Positions 37,353-50,036 of a DNA stretch of 64,000 bases are shown here, in pieces. The notes under the pieces were generated by a model that worked only from the letters and a program-made list of their open reading frames with translations, was not told where the DNA came from and ran no database searches. This stretch comes from Ascaris suum (taxonomy: Eukaryota; Nematoda; Chromadorea; Rhabditida; Ascarididae), in the NCBI GenBank assembly GCA_013433145.1, contig CM024172.1, forward strand, positions 11,556,053 through 11,620,052, in the 5' to 3' direction. Within the stretch, counting starts at the first letter, position 1; each line of letters begins with the position of its first letter. The translations under genes were made by a program, and so were the position numbers.

Positions 37353-37387
37353 TGATCGATGATTTTAATTATCCCTATCGAAAATAA
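37353..37387 (+). CDS. Alternative terminal exon 13b with stop codon
   Basis: Acceptor TTTTCTCCTAG, phase 1. With the base carried from 37232 it reads MIDDFNYPYRK and then TAA at 37385-37387. The joined end is TDEILMIDDFNYPYRK, acidic and aromatic, in keeping with the preceding exon. The intron would be 120 nt. An AATAAA lies at 37653-37658, about 266 nt past the stop, and could serve as polyadenylation signal. Confidence 0.45.
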
Positions 37388-38298
37388 TCTTAAAACATTT
37401 AAGGTGAAATTGTAAAGTGTTACAAGTCATTTTGCATGTTTATGCAAATTTTCATCTCAAATTACGACGTCATCGTTTCAGTGTGGATGAATTATGCCTC
37501 CTTTGAATGTCTTTCTGTTGGGCAATTTGGTAATTATTGAAGCCGTGATGAGCATCATAGGATAATTTATGCCTCTATTTAAAGCGCATTTCAGCATTTT
37601 TTTCACATTCTACTTAATATTCCACTTTTGAGCAATCAAATTTGAAAAGAAGAATAAATATTTGAGAGTACCAACGTATATACACTTATTTTAATTCGAT
37701 CGCGTTTTGAATACGATGGATTTTTTTCACAGAACAACTGAGTGGGCTATAAGATCCATTGAAATATGATCGTTGTTGCGCTCATTATTAATATAAGTTC
37801 ACGAAAGTGGTTACTCTTGTGAGAGAGACGGTGGGAGCATTATGAGGCAGTTATTCCAGGATGTTTCTTCACTTGCCTGAAAGCATATTAGAGGAAAAAA
37901 AAAACAGCATTTATCATTGATTAAGAAAGATGTCCACAATTCAATAGTTGGCCAATACTCTCATTATTTTCCTCGTGAATTTCTAACACCAATTATAAAA
38001 TTTCTAAAGATTGTCGAAATTTTTTACTTGCCAACAAGAAATGATGCATTATTTATTTGTGCGATAGTAGAGCTATTCACTTGCGATTTTCATCGTTGTT
38101 TTTCCTCTGCATCGTTGGCTCGAAGTAATTTTGGCATTGCTAAAGGACAACACAGAAAACTCTATTAAGGCGGAATTGTTTTCAGAGGTTACTCTTTTTT
38201 ATAAGCGTTTCTAAGTTCTCATCCAAAAAAAAAACCGTAGGTGACGCACAAATTGTAATTTGTAATTTGATAGCGCTTATTCCAAAGTAATCTTTTAG

Positions 38299-38449
38299 GC
38301 AGTCGAATCGGATGAAATCGATTACTCAGCTGCCGCCAGCTATTATAGCAACCAACCGTTCTTCACACATCGTCCTGGTCCTGTCTATACAATTCCTGAA
38401 GGTGAGGAACAAGACGACGGTCATATCGACACGGATTCTAAATTCTATG
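38299..38449 (+). CDS. Exon 14: Tyr-rich acidic segment
   Basis: Acceptor AATCTTTTAG (phase 0), donor TTCTATG|GTTAGT (phase 1), 151 nt, residues 928-977. It reads AVESDEIDYSAAASYYSNQP then FFTHRPGPVYTIPEGEEQDD and GHIDTDSKFY. A second frame is open too but has no compositional match to the neighbours. Several Tyr residues in acidic context could be phosphorylated (inference). Confidence 0.82.
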
Positions 38450-39155
38450 GTTAGTACGTAAATATGTGATCGATGATTGAACTCTTGAATATATTATCGT
38501 AGCATGCTTTAACAAATCTTCTATCATATTATATCTTCGAATTTATTACATTTTTTTTTCTGTGTTGAAATAAAATTTTCCACTTAGTTAAATAGCTTTT
38601 ACAAGGGAATATTCTTTACGAGTCGAATTTATCTCTGCTTATCTAGATGAGACGTTTTATTAATTACTCTTTTTTTAAAAACTGAATCCCCCGAAGCATT
38701 AATAATTTTCATATTTGTGACGTGGAATAAAGTATGTAAATTTAGCGCTACTTCATCGTAATGAATTTTTTTTTTCATCGATCGGAATTTTTCTTGTCTG
38801 AGGATGTATATAATTGAATCTCAGTAGCGTGAATGCGCACAAGTCGTGGATTTTTTTTTTCTTAGCTGTCATGGTTATCCGTACATTTCGTTATGTTTGC
38901 GAGCTCAGGAATTATTAACTCGGAGGAATGCAAACATATTTATGTAAATGGTCGTCGAATTTTAAGAATATTCCAGTTTTAGAATCCATCATCTTTTTAA
39001 TTGACTCGATATTTCCTCGACGAAGATGTACGTTTACTAGGCAACAAATCGGCAATTGCTCGTTCCTTAGTGAGTGAGTGACGTGACAGCAAATTTAATC
39101 GGTAATCGTTGTGAATTTGCTAGAAAAAAAGCAATTTATCTTGGATGATTTCTAG
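38450..39155 (+). other. Intron 14 (0.7 kb)
   Basis: AT-rich phase 1 intron, nothing recognised. Confidence 0.6.
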
Positions 39156-39284
39156 CGAAAGAGATGGCTCGACGAGCTCAAACAACTAAAATCCCGACGG
39201 TTCCCGTGACGCCAACACTACAACCAAAAACGACAACTACGTCGATCATCAAGGCAGCTACCAATGGGATTTATACGCAAAAAG
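39156..39284 (+). CDS. Exon 15: start of the Thr-rich region
   Basis: Acceptor GATTTCTAG (phase 1), donor AAAAAG|GTATTT (phase 1), 129 nt, residues 978-1020. It reads AKEMARRAQTTKIPTVPVTP then TLQPKTTTTSIIKAATNGIY and TQK. Thr/Pro/Lys content starts to dominate here. Symmetric phase. Confidence 0.8.
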
Positions 39285-39909
39285 GTATTTCATATCATAT
39301 GCTTTATTAATGCTTCCATATTCATGGCTAATGTTGCTTCGACTTTATTTATAAACATTTATAAACAACGACGGTTCTTAGGTTATCAGATGACCTGAAG
39401 CGCTCTAAGCATTGATGTATGTATCAGTTTATTAGAATGATTTCTCCCATATTTTAGCCTCTCGTCTTGAAAACTTGAAATTTGGTTGTGTGCATCCAAT
39501 CTGCAAGAAGGTGAGGGAGGGTGAATAAATATGTTTGAGGAAGTCTGCCTGTAATCCGTCATTCTTCTTCTCAGGCACTCGTGAATGCTTAAAATTTCCA
39601 ATGCTTTAGTGTGTGTAAGTCCTTGCAATTTTCGAGAGGAGCCAGCAGTCATTTTAAGCAAGTACAGCCGTACAACGTGGATCATGTTACAGTGTCTTTC
39701 CGGTGTTCGTTTTTCTTCGACGAACGCTTTGTGGTTTTTATCTAATAACTTGACCTATAGATGTGATTTCCAGAATATTTATCTATATATCAATGTTCAT
39801 GGCAATTACTGCTATGATTATTATTATTATTATTATTTATATTTATCCAGAATGTTTATTAGCTGTTATTTATAAATATTATCTACCGTATAGCATTTTT
39901 TAATTCTAG
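39285..39909 (+). other. Intron 15 (0.6 kb)
   Basis: Phase 1 intron. It contains a short ATT-repeat (about 39818-39838) and nothing else recognised. Confidence 0.6.
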
Positions 39910-40169
39910 GCCGTGATGTGACAACAACGGTCTATAGTGGAGATTATTATGATCAACAACAAAAACGACAAGGAGGAATAATGGGTGCTGATTATATAGC
40001 AGTCGATGTTTCTACGCAATCGTCAACGACACCTTCAACAACTCTATCCACAACTAGCGCTATAGTATCGCGTACAACTGCGGCAACGGCATTAACACCT
40101 AGTAGTCCACTTACACCAGTACGAAGTGCACCACCACCACCTGACACATGTACCGTTGATGTTGCTAAT
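39910..40169 (+). CDS. Exon 16: Thr/Ser-rich linker
   Basis: Acceptor TAATTCTAG (phase 1), donor GCTAAT|GTGAGT (phase 0), 260 nt, residues 1021-1107. After a Tyr/Gln-rich start (VYSGDYYDQQQKRQGG) it becomes mainly Thr, Ser and Ala (STQSSTTPSTTLSTTSAIVS) and ends with a Pro-rich piece (SAPPPPDTCTVDVAN). It looks like a flexible, possibly O-GlcNAc-modified, linker. A cytosolic scaffold is favoured over a secreted mucin because there is no signal peptide in the visible part. Confidence 0.83.
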
Positions 40170-40336
40170 GTGAGTTTTATTCTTGTTATGTAATGCTCAA
40201 CTCGTTAACTCACTGAGATCGTTTTATTCAGCATTCTTCAATTCAGTTGTCCAAAATTTGCCATCTTTAGTCATTAAACTATCCCGCAGACTTGTGCTAT
40301 AAAGCAATATTTATCGCTTTTTTTGTGTTTTTTCAG

Positions 40337-40380
40337 ACACGTAATTTCAAAGCTGATTGTAGCGACGACGTACTTCTGAC
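40337..40380 (+). CDS. Exon 17: 44-nt exon with possible stop-containing readthrough
   Basis: Acceptor TTTTTTCAG (phase 0). The chosen donor AC|GTGCGT at 40381 leaves phase 2, exactly what the next exon requires, and the exon encodes TRNFKADCSDDVLLT. If this donor is not used the frame runs into TAG at 40403-40405, giving an ending of CVRLFAR. That would be a truncated isoform. The downstream exon can be read open only in phase 2, which supports the spliced form. Confidence 0.7.
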
Positions 40381-41225
40381 GTGCGTACGCCTGTTTGCCC
40401 GATAGTTTCAAGTTGGGGGCCACTGAAGCTAAAATTGCAAAATTCGATGGATATAACTTACAAGATAAAATAATGCACAATAACAACAGCACTATTGATT
40501 CGCTAAACGAGTGTGTGCGCTCAAATAACTTTAAGTTTGCAGGAATGTTAATGCCGATCGTATCGCATAATTTAGCCGATAAAAGCTGAAAAACGAACCC
40601 TTTATAGAATATTTATATGAATATGTTGTTATACATATTTTATTGTTTGTAAAGAATTAACAATGCTGTTTGATTTGATTATTCAGACTGCAAAAACGCG
40701 TATAGCAATTTTCCTTATATGCTTCTTTCACCTATGTGTGAAAAGGCGGAGAGTGGATATAAAAATCCTTCATATATCATTATCATTTATAAATATACAG
40801 TGCACATGTCATTAATACGGGATATTTCTGCAGAAAACAGTTAAATTTTTTTTTGTACTTTTCACTAGGGTTTAGATGGATGGTTGATTTCAGAGAGAAA
40901 TCGAGTCGGTCCTCAAAAGGAGCCTTACATTTACGACTCCTGAGGAAATACACTAATGTGATTCTTAAGGAAATGCAACTTTTGAAAGTATCGGTGTTTT
41001 ATGAAATTCTAATTAATTGAGCCGAAAAGCAACGTCGATTTCCGGCGGAAATCGTTTCTCGAAATGATCGTTTGAAATCATTAGCAAAAGTTATCGTCGA
41101 TGAAAAATATGAAAATGTCTGAAAGCGGAATTTCCGTTACACTATGGATCTATAGTACCGCCCATTTGTTTACTAACACTGAATGAAATTTAGAGTGAAA
41201 TATCTTCGTATGTTTTTTCGCTCAG
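40381..41225 (+). other. Intron 17 (0.85 kb)
   Basis: Phase 2 intron. The open frame at its start, beyond the TAG, is regarded as chance. Intron 16 (40170-40336) is only 167 nt. Confidence 0.55.
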
Positions 41226-41323
41226 TGGAATTACAACGAAGCCACATTCACTTGACACAACGAAAACGACTGATATAACAACGCTTAAGGGTACATCGGT
41301 GCAGAAGACTACCGCTGATGAAG
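41226..41323 (+). CDS. Exon 18: Thr/Lys-rich
   Basis: Acceptor TTCGCTCAG (phase 2), donor GATGAAG|GTAAGC (phase 1), 98 nt, residues 1122-1154. It is open only in phase 2 and reads GITTKPHSLDTTKTTDITTL then KGTSVQKTTADE. Same Thr-rich character as exon 16. Confidence 0.8.
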
Positions 41324-41979
41324 GTAAGCATCTCAAACAAATTTCTTGTCGTATTATCTTCAAGTAAGTTGCACTGAAAATTTGTTTGTGGTATTTTTTT
41401 AATGGTTTATGAGTACTTAATTATAAAAAGATTTTTTAACGTTTACCATTTATCATATCACAGCAAAAACCTAATGCCATTCATTTTTTTCATCAACTAT
41501 ACTATAGGTTTTTTTAAATCAAGTGTACATTTACCTTTATAGTTTCTTAATTCGTTTGATTTATATTTCTTTGAAATATTTAATATTGGTTTTTTCTCAC
41601 TACTTCTACTCGTTGTTTCTATCCGTTTTTTACTCTATAAGTCGCATTACTAGTTAGCAGATATGGTCTCTTAATATCTCTAAATAGTGCTGTAGAAATT
41701 TCATAAAGCGTTTTACGTTTCTGCTAATCTCATTGATCATGTGATCAGCATATATTCAAAGCTGCGAGCATAACCGAAAATAAGTGAAAACCCTTGAAAT
41801 TTTCCAGCGATCATATCTTTTGCATAAAGTTTTGATTGATTGCTCCATAAATCAACTGTCTATCGGTTTTTATCGCTCTCATATTCGCTAAGAAAATATT
41901 ATGGCACAGAATTTTTTTTGTTCGTAGTGATTTCCGAACAAATCCATCTGAGAGCCGAAGGTTAAAGATTATTTATGAG

Positions 41980-42069
41980 TGTTGGAGTTTGTCTGTAAGT
42001 GCTGGAGATTGTTGGTAAATGTTGGAGATTGTCTGTGAGTGTTGGAATTTGTTTGCAAATGTTGAAGTG
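41980..42069. repeat. Degenerate 20-bp tandem repeat, about 4.5 copies
   Basis: Units resemble TGTTGGAGATTGTCTGTGAG with two to four changes each, indicating an old array. Position in the intron suggests no coding role. Confidence 0.8.
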
Positions 42070-42732
42070 ATATTAGAAATGTACATAATGCAAAATTCGA
42101 TTCACATATAAATGTGTGTATTGGTCATTTTAAGTAGCTTCATCGATAATTTAAGCGGAAGTTCAGTATTGTCTTCAATTTCGTACAATTATTCAATTAT
42201 CATTATACCCGTTTTGATGTGGCAATTAGTTAACGACGGCACTATTACACAGCAAAAATGAAATGATCTTTTAATTTCTCAAGTGATAGAACCTATGGTT
42301 TATCTCTGTTTATTAGTGATAAATTCAGGGAAAACAAATTATCTATTTTTTATTTATTTCACATACAATATGTATACCTATATATACATATATTTACTTT
42401 TTTAAGTACATTTATATATAGCAATTTCTGAAACAAGACGAATATATTTTTTAAAATACGTCTTGCAAATTTGCGCTCGTAAAATCAACTAAGCAACTAT
42501 GATAGTTTGGACAATGTATGTACTCCTCAACCTGGTCGGTAGTTTCCTCGTAAACGATTAGGGAATGGTTTACACAATTAGTTAGGTTATAGGGAGAATT
42601 TTTTGTCAAGCTTCACTAATTTCATTAGTTCTCTTATACTTGATGAGATTTCAAAAATTTGCAAACCTTTTATAATCGACCCGGCCGCGCATTTTATCGT
42701 TATTGAACCGGAAAGACGCTTTTTTTTGTTGT

Positions 42733-42748
42733 GGGGGGGGGGGGGGGG
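42733..42748 (+). repeat. G homopolymer
   Basis: About 16 consecutive G on the sense strand in intron 18. Confidence 0.92.
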
Positions 42749-43540
42749 AATTGATGCCTAATTATTTGGTTTACATGAGTGTATCGACCAACCATAAATC
42801 CATTATTTCCGCTTTCAGCGTGCGAAATATTTTGAACTAATAAACAAACAGTTTAAAAAAAACCTAGTGCTTCCTGATAGCCTCTTCAACTTATTTCGTT
42901 TACAAGACCAATAGAAAGGGACGGTCATTGAGACCTATACAAGGAATAGATTCCTCAGCAGTTAGCTATCAGAAATTTTTGCGAATAATTTTCTTCACTT
43001 TCTTTTATTATTCTATTTTTACAAGACAATAAAATGATGAACGATATATCTCTTTCGAAGAATGTCGAAAAATTCTTCAAAATAATGCATTTAGTTTTCC
43101 TTAGAAAAGAATTTGCCTCTTCTCTTCATATGTGAGGGAATATTTTGGTTTCGTTCATCGAGTGCATATACTATCCGAATTTGAAGGCTGTATGTGTTGT
43201 ACAAGTGATGCATATAGATGATTGCGTGTTGGCTTTTTAAATATCGAGAACAAAAAGTGAAACGAGTCAAGTTATTCACATATAATTTGTAAGGAGGATT
43301 TTCTTCCGGGATACGTTGAACGTCGAATAGTCAGATTCCATACTGTGGTTATAATCAATGCATTTCTTAATTAGAATCTTTTTGTAGGTTTTCTGGACGT
43401 AATTTGGTATCTTTGATCTTTATAGAAACCAATAAATGACATGATGGAATAATTGAAATAAAAGAATGGGTAGCTGACGGATGAAGAGGAGTTCAGATTT
43501 AATGGATTTAACGCGATCGGTTTAAATATTGTTCTTACAG

Positions 43541-43820
43541 AAATCGCTTCACGTCCATCGCCCTATGACAATGTGGCTAACATTCTGCCACTAACTACCA
43601 CACAGACTCAATATGCAGGCATCAATGGTTCGACGACTACCACCTCATTCGTATATACAACCACATCGGCGGATGTTTTTGTAGCAAATGTTACCGCACC
43701 GAGTACTTCATCAGTCACTGATTCTACAGCTCATCTTACGGAAACATTGGGAAGTCGTCTCGATTCGTCCGCCGGTGGTTTCTCGCAATTCCCGACAGAA
43801 GATTCGTCCGCAACATCCAG
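43541..43820 (+). CDS. Exon 19: Thr/Ser-rich linker
   Basis: Acceptor GTTCTTACAG (phase 1), donor CATCCAG|GTAGTC (phase 2), 280 nt, residues 1155-1247. It begins EIASRPSPYDNVANILPLTT and continues with many Thr/Ser (STTTTSFVYTTTSADVFVAN, then STSSVTDSTAHLTETLGS) and a Ser/Gly/acidic end. Same compositional class as exons 16 and 18. No domain recognised. Confidence 0.83.
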
Positions 43821-46800
43821 GTAGTCCTCACATAAGCTTAATATCTTTTACAAGAGTAGAGATTAAAAAGTTCTCCGATGTTCATTAAGTTGGCTTAACT
43901 TTTACTCACATATTGATCTCATTAAAGCACTTCAATTGTTTTAAAGGATTTTCTTTATCTTCATGAATAGATAAACAGCGCATTTCTTTTGTACAATAGC
44001 GTGAATCGAGTAAGAAGTAACAAAATATTCTCGAATTTATATTATAAAACATACAAGAAGAAAATATATTCCATCATTGTGGTCAGCTTTTATTGAAAAT
44101 GAACTTGAAAGAAGGTGCCTTCATTCCATAATTTATTTCAACATTTTATTGCATAGGATTCCGAGATGAAATTTTTCAAAGCAATTTTTTTCTCGAAAAT
44201 ATATCATCGATTCTATAAATATTGAAAATTAAAACTGAAATTAATGAACGATTAGATATATTTTCTTCTTTTGTATTATATCCATTTTATAATTATTTAT
44301 ATTGGCGGATCATCGACATATATTCAGCAATTTTACTTATTAGAAAAATTCTTCAAAGATAGAATTATTCTACTATGAGACTTTATGAAGTTTAATTTCA
44401 TTTTCCAGAACGCAATTGCTATGAGGAATTTTGCGTCTTACTTTTATTACGTATTCGAATGTAAGGTAGTGTGTGAAAAGCTCTCTGATTTTTCATCCGA
44501 TCTATTTTGATCAGTACATATTCTTGAATGGCAAACTTATGGAAATCCTCAAATCAAGAATATTGAGAAGTTATTGGATGGTCATTGTCGATCGAACGCG
44601 CTTATATCATTGTCATTCTTTAGTCGCATCCTCTTTTTCTCGCTCTCTTTCTCCCAGTCTCTCCCGTTTTTCGCTTTTCGAAAATCCTTTCATTTGTTTC
44701 CTCGGTAATGCCGAACACTATTGACCGCAGCGATATGACATCTTCGTTCGGCAAAAAAAAGCGATTGCGAACAAGTCGGGCGAAAAATTTGATTCATTTC
44801 AAACAGAACTTGTGAAGAGAAGTTCACCTATTCATCAAAACATCGTGTCGAATTTTTTTTTTTTTTTTTTTTTTGAAATTGAGAGTTATTAACATTTCAA
44901 CAGTCAATTTAAGGCGTAAATTGTGAGGTTAGTTTTAGCTTCGCTATCAAAACAAATGACGTGAAATTTCGGACAACAAGTTCATTAAAATAGGGGAAAC
45001 CATACAGGAGTCATCATGGTAGCATCGAAATTACAGAGAAAGATGACGAAACAAATGAGGAACTTTGAGTATTAAGTGAATTTAGCTGTATATATTATGG
45101 TATATTATCAGTTATTTTTATATTTTTGAAATCAATATATGAATGCATCAAGTTATTTTTGATTGCTGCAAATAATCGGTACGTTAAACAAAATAATCCA
45201 AAACAAATGAAATAAATAGCGCTATAAATTTTTTAAATCGTACTCTATTAAAGTGCTATCACATTCCCATTTAGAGATATTTCTATGAGACTATTTAGTA
45301 ACGAGAAAATTTCTTTGGTAAATCGGAATGATCATTCAGCATATATTCTCTTCTTCTTCTATCTTTTCCAATTTGGATCACTTCGAAAATTTTTATGATG
45401 CTTTAAGTTTTTTGCATTTCCTCGCTCAGCAATTGTCAATAACTAAAATCACAATGCTTATGGCAATAAATAGAATATATTCATGAAGCTTATTTGCCGA
45501 AAAGAATCTCTAGATCATTTCATCGCTAAATGAATTCATATGCGTAATATCGCTTTGAAAACTTTTTTTTTTTTTGGATATGAAGAATCAAATAAGCGAC
45601 AGCGGCCATCAACGGTTTTTTTATTCAATATATTACCTTCATAAACCTTTAGTGCAACTTAGCATATTCGCCAACAAAGTGCAACTTTTAGACGAAGAAC
45701 ATTACGATGACATTTTTCTTATATAGAAAAATCTCCTTGCTTCTTTTTTTGTGAAAATTCGAATCTGAATACATAAATACGATCAATCAGTAATTATTAG
45801 ATATTAATCGAAAAAATGTTTTTAAAAAAAAAGTTGTAAAATAGAAAAATTTTATTGAATAGAAAATTTTCATGACAATGACGTCATCGTTGCATTTTTT
45901 TTTGTAGATGAAAAAAATATCTATAACATTTAAGAAAGAAAGAAAAAAAAAAGAAAAAAACGTTGCTATGATAAAGTGAAAATTTTTTATGGGATAAAAA
46001 TTCAATCATTCTATTGATTTCGAGAAAATTATCGAAAATACAAAATGCAATAACGACATAAAAAAAAAGAAAAAACAAACTTTTGCAATTCTTTTTTTTT
46101 TTTTTTGAAATGATATTAACAAATAGTACTTTCTGCCAAAATAATTTCTAAAGTCGAAAATTATGGAAAAAAAGTCCATTGCAAATGAAAATTTTTCGCA
46201 TGTTGTTTTTTGTTTTTTTTTTTGCAGTTTATTTATTTATGTTATCGTCTAAATTACTTCCTAGTTTTCACTTTTTTTTAAAAAAATTTTCACTGAAAAA
46301 TTGTTCTATTCATAAACTATCGAAGAAAAAGGTATTTATTGAAAATTTTTCATCAATTATTTTTCCAGTTTATCTTGATTATCCAATTTTTTTTCTGGAT
46401 GAATGTAAAAATATATTTTCCCCGCTTTTCTTCAGATCATTTTTGCTTTAAGAATTTGAAACTATGATGCAAGCTTACTCCTATGTATTTTTGTGCGAGT
46501 ATTTTATTAAGCCGATCGCTTCCCCTTTATTAATTAGAAACACTGGAAAGAAGCACATTAAACGTAAATGCAAAGTAACATAGCTTTTTTTTTGACAAAT
46601 TACGATCAGTGAATATAAATGGTGATATTGTCAAATTTCCATTGTAAGTCAAAAATCAGAGGCCACATAAATAATGACACGAAAAGTCGAACTTGTACGG
46701 GTAAGAAGCATGACGAGGGATCCATCTATGGAATGATGGTGAGGTGTTTTAAAAGTTACGGTAAGCAGCTAAGTGGATAAAACGATGTTTTAGCTGAGCT

Positions 46801-46946
46801 CACTGACAAAACTAAATGTCGGTTTTTAGCGTCGCTTTTCATTTCAGATTGCAACTTTTGCCTCCTCCTTTCCCTCCGCTCTCTTTCCCCATACGCATGT
46901 GTGCATACACATGATCATTCATATGAGCAAAATTCTTGACGCCAAC

Positions 46947-47128
<182 letters not shown>

Positions 47129-50013
47129 GCAATAAGGCAACACATTTCAGAACTAAGTCATTGAAGTTGTTATGCATGATCCGTTGGTTGAGCAAGCATT
47201 TCAGCTGTGCTATGCATGATCCGCGTAACCGAAATTCGTTCTTCAGAATCATTCTGTACGCTCAATCTGCGTTGATCTCCTATCTTCTCCTTTCTGTTCC
47301 TCCAACCGTTTGAAGTACTTTCTGGCCTGTCAAGTGTTCAGTGACCGCCTCTCTGTCTTCGTTACTCCTTTATATTTTAGATTATAAAGGCAACAATCGA
47401 AATTCTATCATTAGTACGGTGGCTGGGTTTTCGTCTTTCTCTTCCTCTACTTAAAGCTTTCGTTATCCTCTATCGTACAAAGCAAATTTTTCGAGCGCAA
47501 AGCGCTCTACAATTTCCTGAAACTTGCGAACACGTTAAAAATCTTAACTTCTATGATTCACGCGTCCACTATGTAAGATAACGTGAGGGAACGAAGATGA
47601 AGATTTGAAGGCTGCTTTAAGTGAAAATGCATAAAAGTTTATATATGTGATAGGCGAGAGGGGTCGAAAATTTTAAACTTTGAACAACGAAAGTAAGCGA
47701 AAAATTTTTTACTCGTGCGGATCTGCCCGAAATTTTTTAAGGCAAGCGAGCGAGGCGAGGGAGATCTTGTGAGGCAGAAATTCTAAACGCATCGGCGTCA
47801 TTTTATATGTGTTTGTAGTCATAACACCATCAACAAAGTTATTTCATAAAGCCGAATGCTCTCTAAGATGCTTGTTATACTTATAACATATGTTGAAAAT
47901 TTTCCTCCTTAGTGATGCACTTTAGCGCCTTATGAAATCAATCATATCCCACCTTTTCAATGAATTTGCGAGTTTTCAATTAATAATGAAATATAGGCCA
48001 CTTAAAAGGAGAAATATGTTTTATTTTAGGTGAAACTATGGCAGAGTAATGTTGAGTATATCTGGGACATGTTCTATTTGAACTTTGGAAGAGCTTGCTT
48101 GAACCCCCTGCTTTAGTTTCAAAAAAAAAAAGAACTCGAAACATCATTAGCGCGTGCCTGCGCTTCTCTGCATTATCCTATTAAAAAGGTTTTAACGAGG
48201 GAATTCCACTTATCGCATTTCCGATGGTTTTGCTAGGTAAATATTTCGATTTCTTATTATTTTGTTAGATTAGGCCGTTTGCCCTTATTTACTTTACTTC
48301 TAACGCCATATGTGGCTGGAATTTTGTAAAATCAGTGCCTTGAGCATTTCGTACTCCATTGCTTCATTGAAATATATTTGTGTTGATGACGATAATGCTT
48401 TCAGTATACGACAACCAAATAGAATGCAATTCAGGATTCGTTTATGATTGTTAAAATCTAATTACCTAAATATTTGATGGGCGAATTTCGACATTTCTGA
48501 GAGCAAAAAGAGGAACTCATCAACGAAAAAGAGAAATTTCTAGCATATCTTAGTCATCCTTAAAAAGATTTTACTCCCCTATCCTTACTCCTCTTTTTGC
48601 TTACACCCACCCGCTCTTAAATTAATGCGCTTGGTTAGGCCATTGAATATTTGTGATCCCTGATCATATGGATTTCCAATCGAAAGACGCTCGGAGTGCT
48701 AACTTGGGGCCAAGAAGTGGTTGTAAGGGGAACTTGATCGCTAGCAAACAGTTACGGCATTAATAGCGTTTATGGAAGCCATCCGCCTTATTGGCGTCAT
48801 ATATCACCAATACTAAGCACGTCAACACGAATCGGCATCGCTTAATTCGCTCTTTTATTGGTCTCTTGTCAGCAGTAATATCCTCTTTTTCTGATTTTTT
48901 TTAAAATCATACTATTCTGCAGCTTATACATTCATCTTTATTCAACTTTCCATAAAAATATTAAAATCTTTAATTTTTTAATGATATTTCTTCCTCACGT
49001 AAGTTTACCTGTTTAGCTGCCTCATACATTTTAATCAAATAAAAAATTTCTTTGGAATATTTGTTTCTTTCTTTAGCTTATCATTTCCTCGTCGTTTTTT
49101 TTTTGTTCACTTACTTTGCGTTTTTTTTAAAGTCTTTCATGCCGCATTGATAAACCAATGATGGAATAAGCACATCTCCCTCAATTAGCTCATCATTTCA
49201 TAACATCATTTTACTACAAAGGCGGCGATTGTCACCTTAACTTCATTCCTTCTGTTAAAAAGAAACTGTCAACAAATCTCAATAAAACGTATTGCTGAAA
49301 TTAAATTGAAGGGCATATTTGTCTTAGATGTGACTTTTTGCATATATATATATATGGCTGTTTTTAGCAATCGACTTTAAACTTGCTTGATTGCAATTGT
49401 TTGCAAGAAATAACACTGAAATATATCAAATCGTTTCGTCGTAATTAGAGACTTCGACCCAAGCAAACTATTGAGAGAATGAGCTTCTAGATTTGACTAT
49501 TTTCAATATTAGAGCACCGTTGAGATCGCACTATATGTTGTGTCTAATGAAGAAATGTGCTATTATAACATAAATTCTCACGTATGCATCAGATAATCTA
49601 TGAAAAAGAAACATTTAGCCAATGTAATTTTTCATAGCCCACATAATGTTTGCTCTAAATTGGCATCGTGCACGCTTCGTTCGTTTTTACTCTCCTTTTT
49701 TTTCATGTGTATTAAAGCTTGATTTGTGTGCGTTGGCACTTGCAATTTCTTTGAAAGTCTTCGATGTAACTATAATCAAGGGTAAAGATTTTCAAACTAT
49801 CTCATAAAGTTAAGAGGTGCAACTAAAGTATATTTATATTTTATAAGTGGTAGTTGATATGTAAAGGAGAAAGAATGAGAGTTAACTGTTTTGAAATGCT
49901 TTACTTGATTTATAGAGAGGATTTTTAATGGGAGAGTAAATAGTCAACAAGGATTCAACTTTTTCTTAATTTTTGAGGAAAGTCTATCATTCTGGAGGGC
50001 TGAAGTCGCAAGA

Positions 50014-50036
50014 GGTGAGGGAGGGGGGTGGGGGAG
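50014..50036 (+). repeat. G-rich tract
   Basis: GGTGAGGGAGGGGGGTGGGG on the sense strand in intron 19, with four G-runs of at least three bases nearby. Confidence 0.85.

Larger units (their letters stand above)
36285..38298 (+). other. Intron 13 (2.0 kb) containing alternative terminal exons
   Basis: Phase 0 intron in the long model. It contains the alternative exon pair 37070-37232 and 37353-37387. The remainder is T-rich with no further coding signal. Confidence 0.55.
41324..43540 (+). other. Intron 18 (2.2 kb)
   Basis: Phase 1 intron with a degenerate 20-bp tandem repeat (41980-42069) and a 17-bp G-run (42733-42748). No coding signal. Confidence 0.6.

Noticed and set aside
37493..37528. 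Candidate exon after CATCGTTTCAG, before GTAATT
   Set aside because: It keeps phase 1 and so does not solve the mismatch between 37070 and 38299, and the peptide is unlike its neighbours.
44409..44440. Candidate exon after CATTTTCCAG in intron 19
   Set aside because: In the required phase 2 it meets TGA within a few codons.
45787..46451. Phe/Leu-rich open frames on both strands
   Set aside because: They come from dense A and T homopolymers and have no coding bias or splice sites.
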